From positions 1-64,000 of the forward strand of contig NZ_CP019063.1 in the NCBI RefSeq assembly GCF_002951615.1: DNA of 64,000 nt, in the 5' to 3' direction. The stretch is from Rahnella sikkimica. GTDB taxonomy: Bacteria; Pseudomonadota; Gammaproteobacteria; Enterobacterales; Enterobacteriaceae. This document shows positions 49,586 to 60,065 of the stretch, in pieces. A program made the position numbers and the translations under genes. Numbering within the stretch: position 1 is the stretch's first letter; each line of letters begins with the position of its first letter. The notes below the pieces were generated by a model. It saw only the letters and a program-made list of their open reading frames with translations. It was not told the origin of the DNA and searched no databases.

Positions 49586-49730
49586 CGTGTTTTAAACGCA
49601 TTTCAGATTTATTAATAAGAATCCATTGCCGCCGAATACGCAAGCGCACAAAACCTCCGTTGAATAGGTTTGCGGAGGTGAAATGCTACACTTGCATATT
49701 GTTCGACGTAGCCAGAAGACAAAGGAAATC

Positions 49731-51875
49731 ATGATGCATTCACCCCAATCGAACACTGCCGGTTTGCCAGAACCGACCCGGACACTCCTGCTGAGTACCG
49801 GAACGGCGGAACAAAAGCGTCAGGAAATTCGCGCATATTTTATTCAGACATGGGGACTCTATGAAAGCCTGTTTGATTGTCTGAATGACGATCGTGCGTA
49901 TTACACAAAAGCGATTTCCCTGCGGCATCCGCTCATTTTTTATTTTGGTCATACCGCGACGTTCTACATTAATAAGCTCATGGCGGCGGGGCTGATCCCG
50001 CAGCGTATCGATTCCCATATCGAGGCGATGCTGGCGATTGGCGTGGATGAAATGAGTTGGGATGATCTCGACGATCAGAACTATAGCTGGCCCACTGTCA
50101 GTAATTTGCGAACATATCGCCACAAAGTTCGCGAAGAAGTCCTGGGCATTATTGAGTCGATGCCGCTGACACTTCCCATTGGCTGGGACAGTCCGGCGTG
50201 GGTGATTCTGATGGGTATCGAGCATGAACGTATTCATCTGGAAACCTCCAGCGTATTGATCCGCCAGTTGCCTGTGAGCTGGGTCAGCCCGCAGCCGCAC
50301 TGGCCAGCGTGTAATCTTGCCCGTCATGACCGTAAAACCGTGCCAGAAAACGAAACGCTGGCGGTTAAAGGTGACGTTGTCACGCTGGGTAAGCAAGATG
50401 ATACTTACGGCTGGGATAATGAATACGGTTCAGCAACGCATAAAATTCAGGCATTTAGTGCCAGTAAAATGCTGGTCAGTAACGCTGAGTATTTCGCTTT
50501 TGTGGAAAATGGCGGTTATCAGGACGCAAAATGGTGGGATGACGAAGGCACCGGATGGCGGGAGTACGCTGAGGCGGAAATGCCGACATTTTGGGTCGGG
50601 TCACCCGCAGAACCGGAACAGCTGAAACTGCGGTTAATGACGGAAGAAGTCCAGATGCCCTGGGACTGGCCGGTGGAAGTGAATCAGCTGGAGGCAGCGG
50701 CGTTTTGCCGCTGGAAAGCGGCGAAAACGGGTGAATCTGTACAGCTACCGACAGAAGCGGAATGGATGATTTTACGAAATCAGGTAGAAGGAGACCAGCC
50801 TGATTGGGAAACTGCACCGGGAAATATCAATCTTGCCTGGTGGGCATCGTCGTGCCCGGTCGATCACTTTGCGCAGGGGAGTTTCTTCGACATTGTGGGC
50901 AATGTGTGGCAATGGGCGTCCACGCCGATCGGTGGTTTTGAAGGTTTCCGTGTGCATCCGCTCTATGATGATTTTTCTACGCCCACGTTTGATGGCAAAC
51001 ATTCGATGATTAAGGGCGGAAGCTGGATTTCAACCGGTAATGAAGCGCTGAAATCCTCGCGTTATGCGTTTCGTCGCCACTTTTTCCAGCACGCCGGTTT
51101 CCGGTATGTGATATCCGGTCATCAGGAAACGCAGACCGTCAATCCGTACGAAACGGACAGCCTGATCGCGCAGTATCTGGATTTCCAGTACGGCCCGCGA
51201 CATTTCGACGTGCCCAATTATGCAGTTCAACTTGCAGAGATTGCAGTAAAAAATACTCATCAGCGCGGAAGGGCATTAGATATCGGTTGCGCGACAGGCC
51301 GCGCCACTTTTGAACTGGCACGTCATTTTGATTCTGTGGTCGGTATGGATTATTCGGCGCGGTTTATTGATGTCGCTTTAGCGCTGGCTCGCGGGGAAGC
51401 TTGTCGTTATCTCATTCCGGAGGAGGGCGAACTGGTCGATTATTGTCAGGCTTCACTCTCTGAGGTGAATATCGGCGCAGAGCAAACCGGGCGCGTAAGT
51501 TTTGTGCAGGGTGATGCCTGTAATCTGAAGCCGCAGGGCGAACTGTATGATCTGGTTCTGGCGGCGAATCTGGTGGATCGCTTGCGTGAACCCGCGCGTT
51601 TCCTGAAGGATATTGCGCCAATGATCCGCAGTGGCGGGGTACTGATGTTGTCCTCGCCGTATACCTGGCTCGAAGATTTCACACCGAAACAAAACTGGCT
51701 TGGCGGTTTTCGCGAGAACGGCGAAGCAGTGACAACGCACCAGGCTTTACGTCGTCTGCTGGCCAGCGACTTTGAAGAAATTCAGGCACCGCAGGATATT
51801 CCGTTTGTCATCCGCGAAACGGCCCGTAAATTCCAACATACTGTTGCAGAACTGACGTTGTGGCGTAAGCGATAA
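49731..51875 (+). CDS. ovoA: Ovothiol synthase OvoA (5-histidylcysteine sulfoxide synthase with methyltransferase domain)
   Basis: OvoA is an iron enzyme that joins cysteine to histidine with oxygen to form 5-histidylcysteine sulfoxide, the first step to the antioxidant ovothiol. The protein has a DinB-like domain with the iron-binding HxxxHxE motif (GIEHERIHLETSS, about residue 178), a formylglycine-generating-enzyme-type domain (about 200-460, with FDIVGNVWQWAS and KGGSWISTGNEALKSSRYAFRRHFF motifs), and a C-terminal SAM methyltransferase domain (ALDIGCATGRATFELA) that methylates the imidazole. I chose ATG 49731 because AAAGGA lies just before it. A further ATG is at 49683. It appears monocistronic. 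The partner lyase OvoB is not visible nearby. Confidence 0.93.
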   Translation: MMHSPQSNTAGLPEPTRTLLLSTGTAEQKRQEIRAYFIQTWGLYESLFDCLNDDRAYYTKAISLRHPLIFYFGHTATFYINKLMAAGLIPQRIDSHIEAMLAIGVDEMSWDDLDDQNYSWPTVSNLRTYRHKVREEVLGIIESMPLTLPIGWDSPAWVILMGIEHERIHLETSSVLIRQLPVSWVSPQPHWPACNLARHDRKTVPENETLAVKGDVVTLGKQDDTYGWDNEYGSATHKIQAFSASKMLVSNAEYFAFVENGGYQDAKWWDDEGTGWREYAEAEMPTFWVGSPAEPEQLKLRLMTEEVQMPWDWPVEVNQLEAAAFCRWKAAKTGESVQLPTEAEWMILRNQVEGDQPDWETAPGNINLAWWASSCPVDHFAQGSFFDIVGNVWQWASTPIGGFEGFRVHPLYDDFSTPTFDGKHSMIKGGSWISTGNEALKSSRYAFRRHFFQHAGFRYVISGHQETQTVNPYETDSLIAQYLDFQYGPRHFDVPNYAVQLAEIAVKNTHQRGRALDIGCATGRATFELARHFDSVVGMDYSARFIDVALALARGEACRYLIPEEGELVDYCQASLSEVNIGAEQTGRVSFVQGDACNLKPQGELYDLVLAANLVDRLREPARFLKDIAPMIRSGGVLMLSSPYTWLEDFTPKQNWLGGFRENGEAVTTHQALRRLLASDFEEIQAPQDIPFVIRETARKFQHTVAELTLWRKR

Positions 51876-51907
51876 AAATCAATGAGTTGAATATTTTAAA
51901 CAGAGTA

Positions 51908-51936
51908 AACGGCCACGAAAAAGTGGCCGTTTTTTA
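51908..51936 (+). terminator. Rho-independent terminator after ovoA
   Basis: A 9-bp stem (AACGGCCAC / GTGGCCGTT) with a six-base loop and a run of T. Confidence 0.9.
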
Positions 51937-52129
51937 TGGGCACTTTCTTTCTGATTGAAAGAGGATAAACACTGATTTTAAGGTTATTACTGAATTTAGA
52001 TGTTTATAGCTATTTGAATGTTGTAACTATAATTAGTCTGGACGTAAAAAGGAGGAGGGTACCGTGTTCTATCGATATTGATTTAATGACACACTGCCGT
52101 TATTGCGACTTTAGGACATACGTCTTCCG

Positions 52130-53727
52130 ATGAAATCGATTCTGCCTGGTTTGTTGTTAATGTTGAGCGCTGTGACGGCAACTGCCGCACCCGTTTCAGG
52201 ATTTACCGAAGCGCAATGTGTTGCCATGAAAAATACGCATATAGCCGCGTCGCGGATCGGCCTTCCGACGCGTGGTGCAGTGATAACGACCGTTGCCATC
52301 GCAGGTCAGCCTGTGGAGACCCATTGCAAACTAGAAGGGGAAATTAAACCGGTTGACCTGAAAGCACCTGATATTCAGTTCCAGCTTTATCTGCCTCTCG
52401 TCTGGAATGGCAAAGCGCTGCAACTCGGTGGCGGCGGGTTTGATGGTGCAATTAAAGGCGCGGATACTGCACGTCTTGCCCCGGTTTCTGTTCCCGGCGC
52501 GTTGAAACAGGGTTACGCGACTTTTGGCAGCGATTCAGGCCATCAGGGCGGCGTGTCTGACGCCTCTTTTACACTGAACGAAGAAGCGTGGAAAATTTTG
52601 CTGGCGAACAGATTAAGAAAACGCACGATGTTGCCGTTGCGCTGATTGAGCAAGCTTATGGCCGCAAGCCGTCGCGTCTGTATTTTCAGGGTAACTCTCA
52701 GGGTGGACATGAGGCGCTGGCCGCCATCCAGCGGTATCCTCTCGATTATGATGGCGCTATCGCCATCCATCCGGTTTATAACGTCGTGGAATTACACATG
52801 GCGGGCATTCATATCGGGCAGGCCGTTTACAATACACCGGGTGCCTGGATTTCACCGGCTAAATCCGCACTGATAGCGAATTCTGTTATGGGGGCCTGCG
52901 ACAAACTGGACGGTCTGACAGACGGCGTGGTCGCCAATGTGAATGCCTGCGGAGAGACATTTAAGCTCGAAAGGTTACGTTGTCATGATGGTAAAGATGA
53001 TGGCGACTATTGCCTCTCCGACATCCAATTATCTTTGGTTGATATGCTCAGTAAACCTGTGCCTTTGGGCGTGAATTTACCCACTGGCGATCACTTTGCA
53101 CCCTGGCCGATATTACTGGGCGCAGATGCGCCTGCGCTGGTCAGCGTATTGGGTTCCGGTGCTGAAAAGCCTGAACCTGCAGCCTCGAACATCATCATTT
53201 CCTTCCCATATATGATGGGTGACCAGGCGGTGCGGTACGAGGTGATGAAATCTCCAAACTACGATTCCCTTCAATTTGATCCGGCGGCACATGCTGCGCG
53301 ACTGAAAGAACTGGCAGCCCAGGTTGATGATGACAACGCAGACATCAGCACATTTGTTCAGCATGGCGGAAAGCTGCTTCTGATGCATGGCACGGCAGAC
53401 ATGGCCGTGCCACCGGGAAATACGCTGGCGTACTATGAAAAGCTGAAAGCCCGGTTTGGTGAGAAAGAACTGCATCAGTTTGTGCGGTTTTACCTCGCCC
53501 CCGGTTTTACCCACAGCAGTGGTCCGTTTCGCGTGAGCTGGGACTCGCTGGGCACGCTCGATAAATGGGTAGATCACGGCATCGATCCCGGTCAGCAGGT
53601 CATGATTGATACCAACAAAACCACCGCCGGGCGCGAGATGCCGCTGTGTGATTACCCGCTGTTTCCCAAATATAAAGGGCAGGGAGATTCAAGATCAGCG
53701 GCGAATTTTGTTTGTGTAGCGCAATAA
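52130..53727 (+). CDS. Secreted tannase/feruloyl-esterase-family protein, frameshifted as assembled
   Basis: The N-terminus is a Sec signal peptide (MKSILPGLLLMLSAVTATAA). The body fits the tannase/feruloyl esterase alpha/beta hydrolases, which release phenolic acids from plant material: YFQGNSQGGHEALAA holds the nucleophile Ser, and APGFTHSSGP the likely catalytic His. The usual Cys next to the Ser and His is absent. The frame changes near 52591-52598 (gaaaatttt). One extra A gives EEAWKNFAGEQIKKTHDVAV and a continuous 532-residue protein. Without it the gene would be a pseudogene split after 171 residues. Confidence 0.85.
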
Positions 53728-53836
53728 CCCCGCCAGAGTCTGTATGAATATCCGCCGTCTGGCGGGTACTCTTTCCTGATGAAATGCAAGTGAATTTACC
53801 TATATATAATCACAGGTGAATGAACGTTCTCAAAAA

Positions 53837-53867
53837 ACTTGAACATCCGTCCAAGTCTTGGCATTAT
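53837..53867 (+). promoter_or_regulatory. Promoter with overlapping palindrome for the TetR-SMR-AraC operon
   Basis: TTGAAC (53839-53844), a 17-base spacer and CATTAT (53862-53867) form a sigma-70-type promoter. An imperfect 20-bp palindrome (ACTTGAACATCCGTCCAAGT, 53837-53856) overlaps the -35 region and is a good candidate operator for the TetR-type repressor encoded next. Confidence 0.55.
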
Positions 53868-53900
53868 CCGATGCTGTCTCTTTAGCGTCGGACTTTTCCT

Positions 53901-54518
53901 GTGGCCTATCTCTGTAAGGAAGCACGCAAAACCACCATTCTTGAAGCTGCCGCACGGGTTGCGCGCTTAGAAGGTTTAGCTGCCACCACCGTACGCCGTG
54001 TTGCTCAGGAAGCGGGGGCGGCGACCGGGCAGGTACATCATCATTTTTCCAGCGCAGCGGAACTGCGCGCACAAGCCTATACGCGCGTAATGAAGATTCT
54101 GAAAGAGCAGTTGTTGAACAGAAGTGAGCAACTGACGGCGCGTGAGCGGTTAAACATGTTGCTGATTGATCCGCAGGATGATGAATCGCTGATGGCCATA
54201 CCGCTCTGGCATGAGGCCATGTTGCTGACCGAGCAGGAGCCGCTGATGAAAGCCGCTTTTGCGTTGTCAGTGGCCGACTGGCACGAACTGGTTACTGACG
54301 CAATTGAATCAGGTCGCCGGAAAGGGGAGTTTGCCGAAGGGGAATCTCCGGAGCATATTTCCTGGCGGCTGATTGGTCTGAGCAGCAGCATGGATGCCAT
54401 GTCGCGTCTCGACACTCTCGGCCTGACCCAACAATGTGCGCAATACAATTTGCACCGCGCAATCGTGAATGAACTGTACGCCAGTGAACCGACCTGTAAG
54501 GAAACGTCCCATGTTTAA
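53901..54518 (+). CDS. TetR-family transcriptional regulator
   Basis: A 205-residue protein starting at GTG. The N-terminal helix-turn-helix (TTILEAAARVARLEGLAATT, then VRRVAQEAGAATGQVHHHF) is typical TetR. The C-terminal ligand domain is family-specific. It overlaps the SMR gene by eight bases, so it probably controls export by that pump and its own expression. The inducer is unknown. Confidence 0.88.
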   Translation: MAYLCKEARKTTILEAAARVARLEGLAATTVRRVAQEAGAATGQVHHHFSSAAELRAQAYTRVMKILKEQLLNRSEQLTARERLNMLLIDPQDDESLMAIPLWHEAMLLTEQEPLMKAAFALSVADWHELVTDAIESGRRKGEFAEGESPEHISWRLIGLSSSMDAMSRLDTLGLTQQCAQYNLHRAIVNELYASEPTCKETSHV

Positions 54519-54846
54519 AACTTATTTACTGCTTGGGTTGGCCATTATTGCCGAAGTCATTGCCACCAGCAGCCTGAAAAGTTCTGAAGGATTCACCCGT
54601 TTGTGGCCAAGCGTGGTTACATTATTGGGCTATACCATTGCGATCTTTTTATTGTCTCTGACCCTGAAAACCTTGCCGACGGGCATTGCTTACGCAATCT
54701 GGTCTGGCGTCGGTATTGTGCTGGTTTCCGCCATTGGCTGGTTCGGTTTCGGGCAAAAGCTGGATACCCCGGCAATGATCGGCCTCGGGCTTATCATTGC
54801 CGGCGTCATTGTCGTGAATGTGTTTTCAAAATCTGTCGCGCACTAA
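54511..54846 (+). CDS. Small multidrug resistance (SMR/EmrE-type) transporter
   Basis: A 111-residue proton-coupled exporter with four transmembrane helices. The essential Glu in TM1 is present (LGLAIIAEVIATSSLKSSEGF), and TM4 has the LIIAGVIVVNVFS dimer helix. The IAYAIWSGVGIVL segment of TM3 is typical of cationic-drug SMR pumps rather than guanidinium exporters. I chose ATG 54511 by homology, which overlaps the TetR stop. Confidence 0.92.
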   Translation: MFKTYLLLGLAIIAEVIATSSLKSSEGFTRLWPSVVTLLGYTIAIFLLSLTLKTLPTGIAYAIWSGVGIVLVSAIGWFGFGQKLDTPAMIGLGLIIAGVIVVNVFSKSVAH

Positions 54847-54848
54847 CT

Positions 54849-55748
54849 ATGGCGACTTTATCGCAGCACAGGGAGTTCATTTTGCAGAGCGAACAAAAAC
54901 CTGATTTCCATGATGACTTGATCAAAGAGTTACTCTACTGGATCGAAGTCAACTTAAGCGATCGTCTGACCATGGAAAAGGCCTCGAAGAAGACCGGTTA
55001 TTCTCCCTGGTATCTTCAGCGTTTGTTCAAAAGTAAAACGGGTTTCGCACTGGGCAAATACATTCGCGACCGGCGTCTGACAATGGCGGCGATAGCTTTG
55101 CGCCTGACCAATATGCCGATCCTCGATATTTCGCTGTATTACTCCTACGACTCTCAGCAGACATTCACACGTTCTTTCAAAAAGAACTTTGCTGAAACGC
55201 CGGGGATGTACCGCCGGAATGCCTCGTGGACAATGAGCGGTATCACGGCACCGCTGACTCTTGATGAGTTTCCGCTGCCTGAATACGAAATCGTAGAAAT
55301 GCCTGAGATGGCGTTTCACGGCAACACTTCAACGCATTCTTATCAGATTGAAGCGCTGTTCAATGCCAAGAATCATGTACATCGTGCGGAACTGTTGCGC
55401 TATCTGGAAACGCCGGAATCGCTTCTCGCGCCGGTTTGGGGGCTTTCAGATTGCCGCCCGGACAATAATGACGAAGTGGCCAACGCGTTACAGATGGATT
55501 ATACGGTGGCACACGAAGTGAAGGTCAGCGACAGTCATAACATTCTGGTGCCGGCTAACCGTTATCTGAAAATCAATTATCCTTACGATCTCAGCCGGTT
55601 GAACGATTTCATTTTGTATCTGTATTCGGTGTTCTTACCGACGCTGGGTCTGGAATTTATCATGCAGCCAGATCTGGAGAAATATTGCCGGGAATCCGCA
55701 CTTAACGGCGTGACCTGCGAATATTACATTCCGCTGGCAAGGGACTAA
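54849..55748 (+). CDS. AraC/XylS-family regulator of Rob type with GyrI-like effector domain
   Basis: A 299-residue protein. The N-terminal 130 residues hold the two helix-turn-helix motifs of AraC regulators (KASKKTGYSPWYLQRLFKSK and SYDSQQTFTRSFKKNFAETP). The C-terminal part resembles the GyrI-like small-molecule domain of Rob. The ATG follows the SMR stop by two bases. It may activate the pump operon in response to a ligand. This is an inference from context. Confidence 0.88.
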   Translation: MATLSQHREFILQSEQKPDFHDDLIKELLYWIEVNLSDRLTMEKASKKTGYSPWYLQRLFKSKTGFALGKYIRDRRLTMAAIALRLTNMPILDISLYYSYDSQQTFTRSFKKNFAETPGMYRRNASWTMSGITAPLTLDEFPLPEYEIVEMPEMAFHGNTSTHSYQIEALFNAKNHVHRAELLRYLETPESLLAPVWGLSDCRPDNNDEVANALQMDYTVAHEVKVSDSHNILVPANRYLKINYPYDLSRLNDFILYLYSVFLPTLGLEFIMQPDLEKYCRESALNGVTCEYYIPLARD

Positions 55749-55772
55749 TTTCCACTTCCTGCAAAAACACAA

Positions 55773-55794
55773 AAGCCTCCCAAATGAGAGGCTT
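55773..55794. terminator. Terminator between the AraC gene and the convergent budC-like gene
   Basis: A 7-bp stem (AAGCCTC / GAGGCTT) with an eight-base loop. On the minus strand it is followed by TTTTGTGTTTTTG, so it serves best as the budC terminator. Confidence 0.7.
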
Positions 55795-55813
55795 GCAAGA
55801 AATGAAAGGCCGA

Positions 55814-56716
<903 letters not shown>

Positions 56717-56820
56717 TTAGCCACGGTAATTAACTGTACTCATCCTAATAGTCAGGAAGCGTCAGAATTCGGGCATCTTCGGGTAGAATGTGAAAATCGA
56801 AAGACATAAAGGATGTTGAA

Positions 56821-57231
56821 ATGCCGGAATCAAACAATGCGGTTTTTCGTGACCGCCTGACCGTGCTGGCACGGTCATTACGAATGGCACCTCAGGTTGC
56901 AGAAAATCAGGTATTAGACCGTATGGCATTGAGTTTTCGCAAATTACTCAATTTTTTTGCTGAAGATGAGGTCCTGACGCAAAGGGTTTTTCTGTTGCCG
57001 CCGGAAGGCACTGAGACGCAGGCAATGCTCATCCGCCTGGTCGCTGAAAATATAACGTTCAGCCAGCAGGACAAGCTGTTTCGCGATGATATTCCCGCTG
57101 CACTTCTGGCGCAGTGTTTCACCGGCATGCTGGTACAACTCGCTCATCAGCCCGCTGAACCGGCACAACGTCATCAGGACAGTCTGGCCTGTGCCAAATT
57201 GTTCTGCGAAGGCATCTGGGTAAGGGAATAG
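56821..57231 (+). CDS. Small alpha-helical protein resembling a TetR ligand-binding domain without HTH
   Basis: A 136-residue protein with a GGAT ribosome-binding segment seven bases before the ATG. The helix pattern and segments such as LLAQCFTGMLVQLAHQP recall the C-terminal dimerisation/ligand domain of TetR regulators, but no DNA-binding domain is present here or upstream. Function unknown. Confidence 0.6.
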   Translation: MPESNNAVFRDRLTVLARSLRMAPQVAENQVLDRMALSFRKLLNFFAEDEVLTQRVFLLPPEGTETQAMLIRLVAENITFSQQDKLFRDDIPAALLAQCFTGMLVQLAHQPAEPAQRHQDSLACAKLFCEGIWVRE

Positions 57232-57384
57232 GGGAGAATAATCGCTTTATTCTATTAATGAGAAAGCAAAGCATAAATCGTTGGTTCAAATCGCAACGCA
57301 GAAACGGTTAACTGAGGTCATTCCAGCGGCAGACGACGTCTGTCTGTTTTGTTAAATAGAAATCATGATCAACCGGAGGCCTGT

Positions 57385-57573
57385 ATGTCAACGACTGCAC
57401 ATGCTACTGAGCAATGCTCGTTATGGCAGCGCATCACTCATCGCAAGGTGAAAGATCAAACTGAAGAAAAGACGCAGGACACCTCGCGTTTTCTGGAAAG
57501 TTTTCTGGCAACGGGCTGTCTTTACGGGATTGACGTGGGGAACACAGACCCGGCGTGGTTTCGCCGCTCCTGA
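57385..57573 (+). CDS. Small hypothetical protein (62 residues)
   Basis: A hydrophilic 62-residue product (MSTTAHATEQCSLWQRITHR...) with a strong GGAGG site five bases before the ATG. No domain recognised. Translation is plausible from the start signals alone. Confidence 0.5.
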   Translation: MSTTAHATEQCSLWQRITHRKVKDQTEEKTQDTSRFLESFLATGCLYGIDVGNTDPAWFRRS

Positions 57574-57781
57574 CCGTTATATTCGCTTGCTGCGCTTCAG
57601 CTACTGGAACGAGTTGTGCAACGGGCAAACCTTCTCCTGATAGTGCAAAGCTGTACCCTGAATAGTTGGTGTTATCGTTGCGTTGTGTGGACAGCGTAGC
57701 CGTAGCATCAGGTGTAAAGGTTGTTGTTGAAAGTCTCTCTGACCTCGTCGTAGAAATTTTAGTTCTCTCTCATTTGTTGAG

Positions 57782-57812
57782 CCCATAACTTTCGCCGGTT
57801 ATGGGTTTTTTT
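57782..57812 (+). terminator. Rho-independent terminator on the plus strand
   Basis: An 8-bp stem (CCCATAAC / GTTATGGG), an eight-base loop and seven T. It would end transcription coming from the small gene at 57385. Confidence 0.85.
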
Positions 57813-57816
57813 ATGC

Positions 57817-57844
57817 AAAAAAATGCCCCGCAGTCAGGCGGGGC
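57817..57844 (-). terminator. Rho-independent terminator on the minus strand upstream of the porin
   Basis: A 7-bp stem (GCCCCGC / GCGGGGC) followed on the minus strand by a run of seven T. No minus-strand gene lies to its right before the porin, so it may end a short divergent RNA. In E. coli the micF small RNA has this position beside ompC. I could not confirm the MicF sequence. Confidence 0.65.
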
Positions 57845-58187
57845 AACAATAAGGCCGTTGACAGGGATCACGGCAAGTTAATGCGAATAATTAAAACCAA
57901 GGAAGGGTAAATTGAATTGCAGTGATGATTCTGCAAGTCGGGAATTAATTTACCACAAAGACATTCTTTATTTAAAATACATTATTTGCATGGTTAATCA
58001 TTTTAGTATTCACGAAAAATATGATTTGACCATTTGAAATATTTAGCAATAAATAATAAAACCAAATTCAATAATTCTCCTACAAAACAAGGGAACTATA
58101 TAGGTAGTATTAGTGCGAGCACTGACTCATTAATAAAGTATATATAATAAATCTAAGTATCCAATTAAATGATAAAGGAATGACGTC

Positions 58188-59297
58188 ATGAAATTAAAAG
58201 CACTGGCTCTTATTATTCCAGCATTACTGGTGGCAGGCGCAGCGCATTCAGCTGAGATTTATAACAAAGACGGCAACAAACTTGACCTGTACGGTAAAGT
58301 GGATGCGCGCCATCAATTCTCCGACAATGTCGGTGATGACGGTGATGAAACTTACGTCCGTGTTGGCTTTAAAGGCGAAACGCAAATTACTGACCAACTG
58401 ATTGGTTACGGTCAGTGGGAATATAACGTTCAGGCGAACAACTCCGAAAATAGTGGCGCTGAAGGCAATGCAACCCGTCTGGGCTTCGCTGGTCTGAAAT
58501 TTGGTGACTACGGTTCATTCGATTATGGCCGTAACTACGGTGTCGTGTACGACGTTGAAGCCTGGACAGATATGCTGCCAGTGTTCGGTGGTGACTCTTA
58601 TACCTCTACCGATAACTTCATGACTGGCCGTGCAAACGGTGTTGCAACCTACCGTAACTCCAACTTCTTCGGCGCGGTTAATGGCCTGAGTTTTGCGTTG
58701 CAGTATCAGGGCGCAAATGATGGCACCAACGATACCGAAGGTACCAACAACCATCGTGACACAACCAAGCAGAATGGCGATGGTTACGGTTTATCTACCA
58801 CTTATGATTTTGGTATGGGTATCAGTGCAGGTGCAGCATACGCCTCTTCTGACCGTACTAACGATCAGTCTGCTGACGGCATTGGTGACAAAGCTGACGT
58901 CTGGACCATCGGCGCGAAATACGATGCCAACAGCGTTTATTTGGCGACCATGTATGCTGAAACCCGTAATATGACTTATTACGGAGAAGGCGATGCGGCA
59001 AATAAAACTCAGAACTTTGAAGTGACCGCACAATATCAGTTTGACTTCGGTCTGCGCCCGGAAATTTCTTACCTGCAATCTAAAGGAAAAGATCTTAACA
59101 ACGGCAATGGCGGCAAAGACAACGATAAAGATCTGGTTAAATACGTTTCCGTTGGTTCTTACTACTACTTCAACAAAAATATGTCCGCGTATGTTGATTA
59201 CAAAATCAACCTGCTGGATAACGATGATGAGTTCTATACAAACAAAGGCATCTCTACCGATGACGTTGTTGGTGTAGGCATGGTCTACCAGTTCTAA
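58188..59297 (+). CDS. OmpC/OmpF-type general outer-membrane porin
   Basis: A 369-residue trimeric 16-strand beta-barrel porin for small hydrophilic solutes. It has the signal peptide ([21 protein letters not shown]), mature start [20 protein letters not shown], the loop 3 constriction region after [19 protein letters not shown], and a C-terminal strand ending in F (VGVGMVYQF) for Bam recognition. AAAGGAATGACGTC precedes the ATG. The long AT-rich leader suggests OmpR control. Which E. coli porin it matches best cannot be settled by eye. Confidence 0.93.
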   Translation: MKLKALALIIPALLVAGAAHSAEIYNKDGNKLDLYGKVDARHQFSDNVGDDGDETYVRVGFKGETQITDQLIGYGQWEYNVQANNSENSGAEGNATRLGFAGLKFGDYGSFDYGRNYGVVYDVEAWTDMLPVFGGDSYTSTDNFMTGRANGVATYRNSNFFGAVNGLSFALQYQGANDGTNDTEGTNNHRDTTKQNGDGYGLSTTYDFGMGISAGAAYASSDRTNDQSADGIGDKADVWTIGAKYDANSVYLATMYAETRNMTYYGEGDAANKTQNFEVTAQYQFDFGLRPEISYLQSKGKDLNNGNGGKDNDKDLVKYVSVGSYYYFNKNMSAYVDYKINLLDNDDEFYTNKGISTDDVVGVGMVYQF

Positions 59298-59332
59298 TTA
59301 TTCAGCGTTTCATCTGAATATTAAGAACAATA

Positions 59333-59358
59333 AAAACCCATCTTAGGATGGGTTTTTT
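59333..59358 (+). terminator. Rho-independent terminator after the porin gene
   Basis: A 10-bp stem (AAAACCCATC / GATGGGTTTT) with a TTAG loop and following T. Confidence 0.92.
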
Positions 59359-59383
59359 ACTTTATATCCCGCAGTAATATTCT

Positions 59384-59653
59384 TTATTCTAACCATTGCG
59401 CAACACCTCCATGCCGTGAACAGGTTCCCCGACGATGTGTGCTGAAACTATATGTTCCGTCACGGCATTGCGCTGAAGCGCCATCGGGGACATTGCCTGA
59501 TTTACTGTGCGCCGGTTTATGCACGCTTTGCCCGTCTGAATTTATGTAGTCCCCTTGTTCGATAAGTTCGTTATTCTGTGAATACTGCTGTTTTGCAATG
59601 GCAGGTTGAAAAATCAGAAAGGTAGTGATTATTAAACAAGCGAATAATCGCAT
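59384..59653 (-). CDS. Small secreted protein, DUF3761-like
   Basis: An 89-residue protein with a signal peptide (MRLFACLIITTFLIFQPAIA). The end (DGASAQCRDGTYSFSTHRRG, then TCSRHGGVAQWL) is the Cys/His-containing signature of DUF3761 proteins of unknown function. A longer frame from 59719 would bury the signal peptide, so the start at 59653 is preferred. Confidence 0.8.
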   Translation of the reverse strand: MRLFACLIITTFLIFQPAIAKQQYSQNNELIEQGDYINSDGQSVHKPAHSKSGNVPDGASAQCRDGTYSFSTHRRGTCSRHGGVAQWLE

Positions 59654-60065
59654 GATGTGGTTATCATCCGTTGATAAAAAGGTGTGCGCAAAGCGTACTC
59701 TCCGTTTACAGCGATGCAATCCTGATATTTAACCATTAACGAGATGGTTAAATTATGTTCGCCCAACCATTCTCCCGCCTTATTATTCCCAACGTAAAAT
59801 TTTAGTTAAGAGCCGTTTAAAAAGACGGCAAATCCTTGCCTGATCCTACTGGAAATTCTCTCAAGCGCTTGAATTTAAAGAGGTGAAAAGGGTTATTTCG
59901 CAGGGTCATTTATTAAGCGATTTGTGCCCTACATGATTGAAATCTATTGATAAATCGCATGTACAACAGCCGGAGACTTTGGTATATTATTGACCAGATC
60001 ACGTACAGGGCTATTTCTCTGTGATACGGTGTTTTACCTAAGACTGGGTTTCTCAGGACAATGAC
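59654..60065. other. Intergenic region between the DUF3761 gene and oqxR
   Basis: About 0.4 kb without a gene. It should hold divergent promoters for the two flanking genes. No promoter could be assigned with confidence. Confidence 0.4.

Larger units (their letters stand above)
57574..58187. other. Non-coding region upstream of the porin gene with two terminators
   Basis: About 0.6 kb without a convincing gene. A plus-strand terminator (57782-57812) and a minus-strand terminator (57817-57844) stand back to back. From 57850 to 58187 the sequence is AT-rich, as in porin promoters that bind OmpR, but I could not assign OmpR boxes by eye. A minus-strand small RNA ending at 57817 is possible. Confidence 0.5.

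Noticed and set aside
57434..57786. Minus-strand open frames upstream of the porin (57434-57628 and 57601-57786)
   Set aside because: No ribosome-binding sites, no recognisable motifs, and overlap with a terminator and a better-supported small plus-strand gene.
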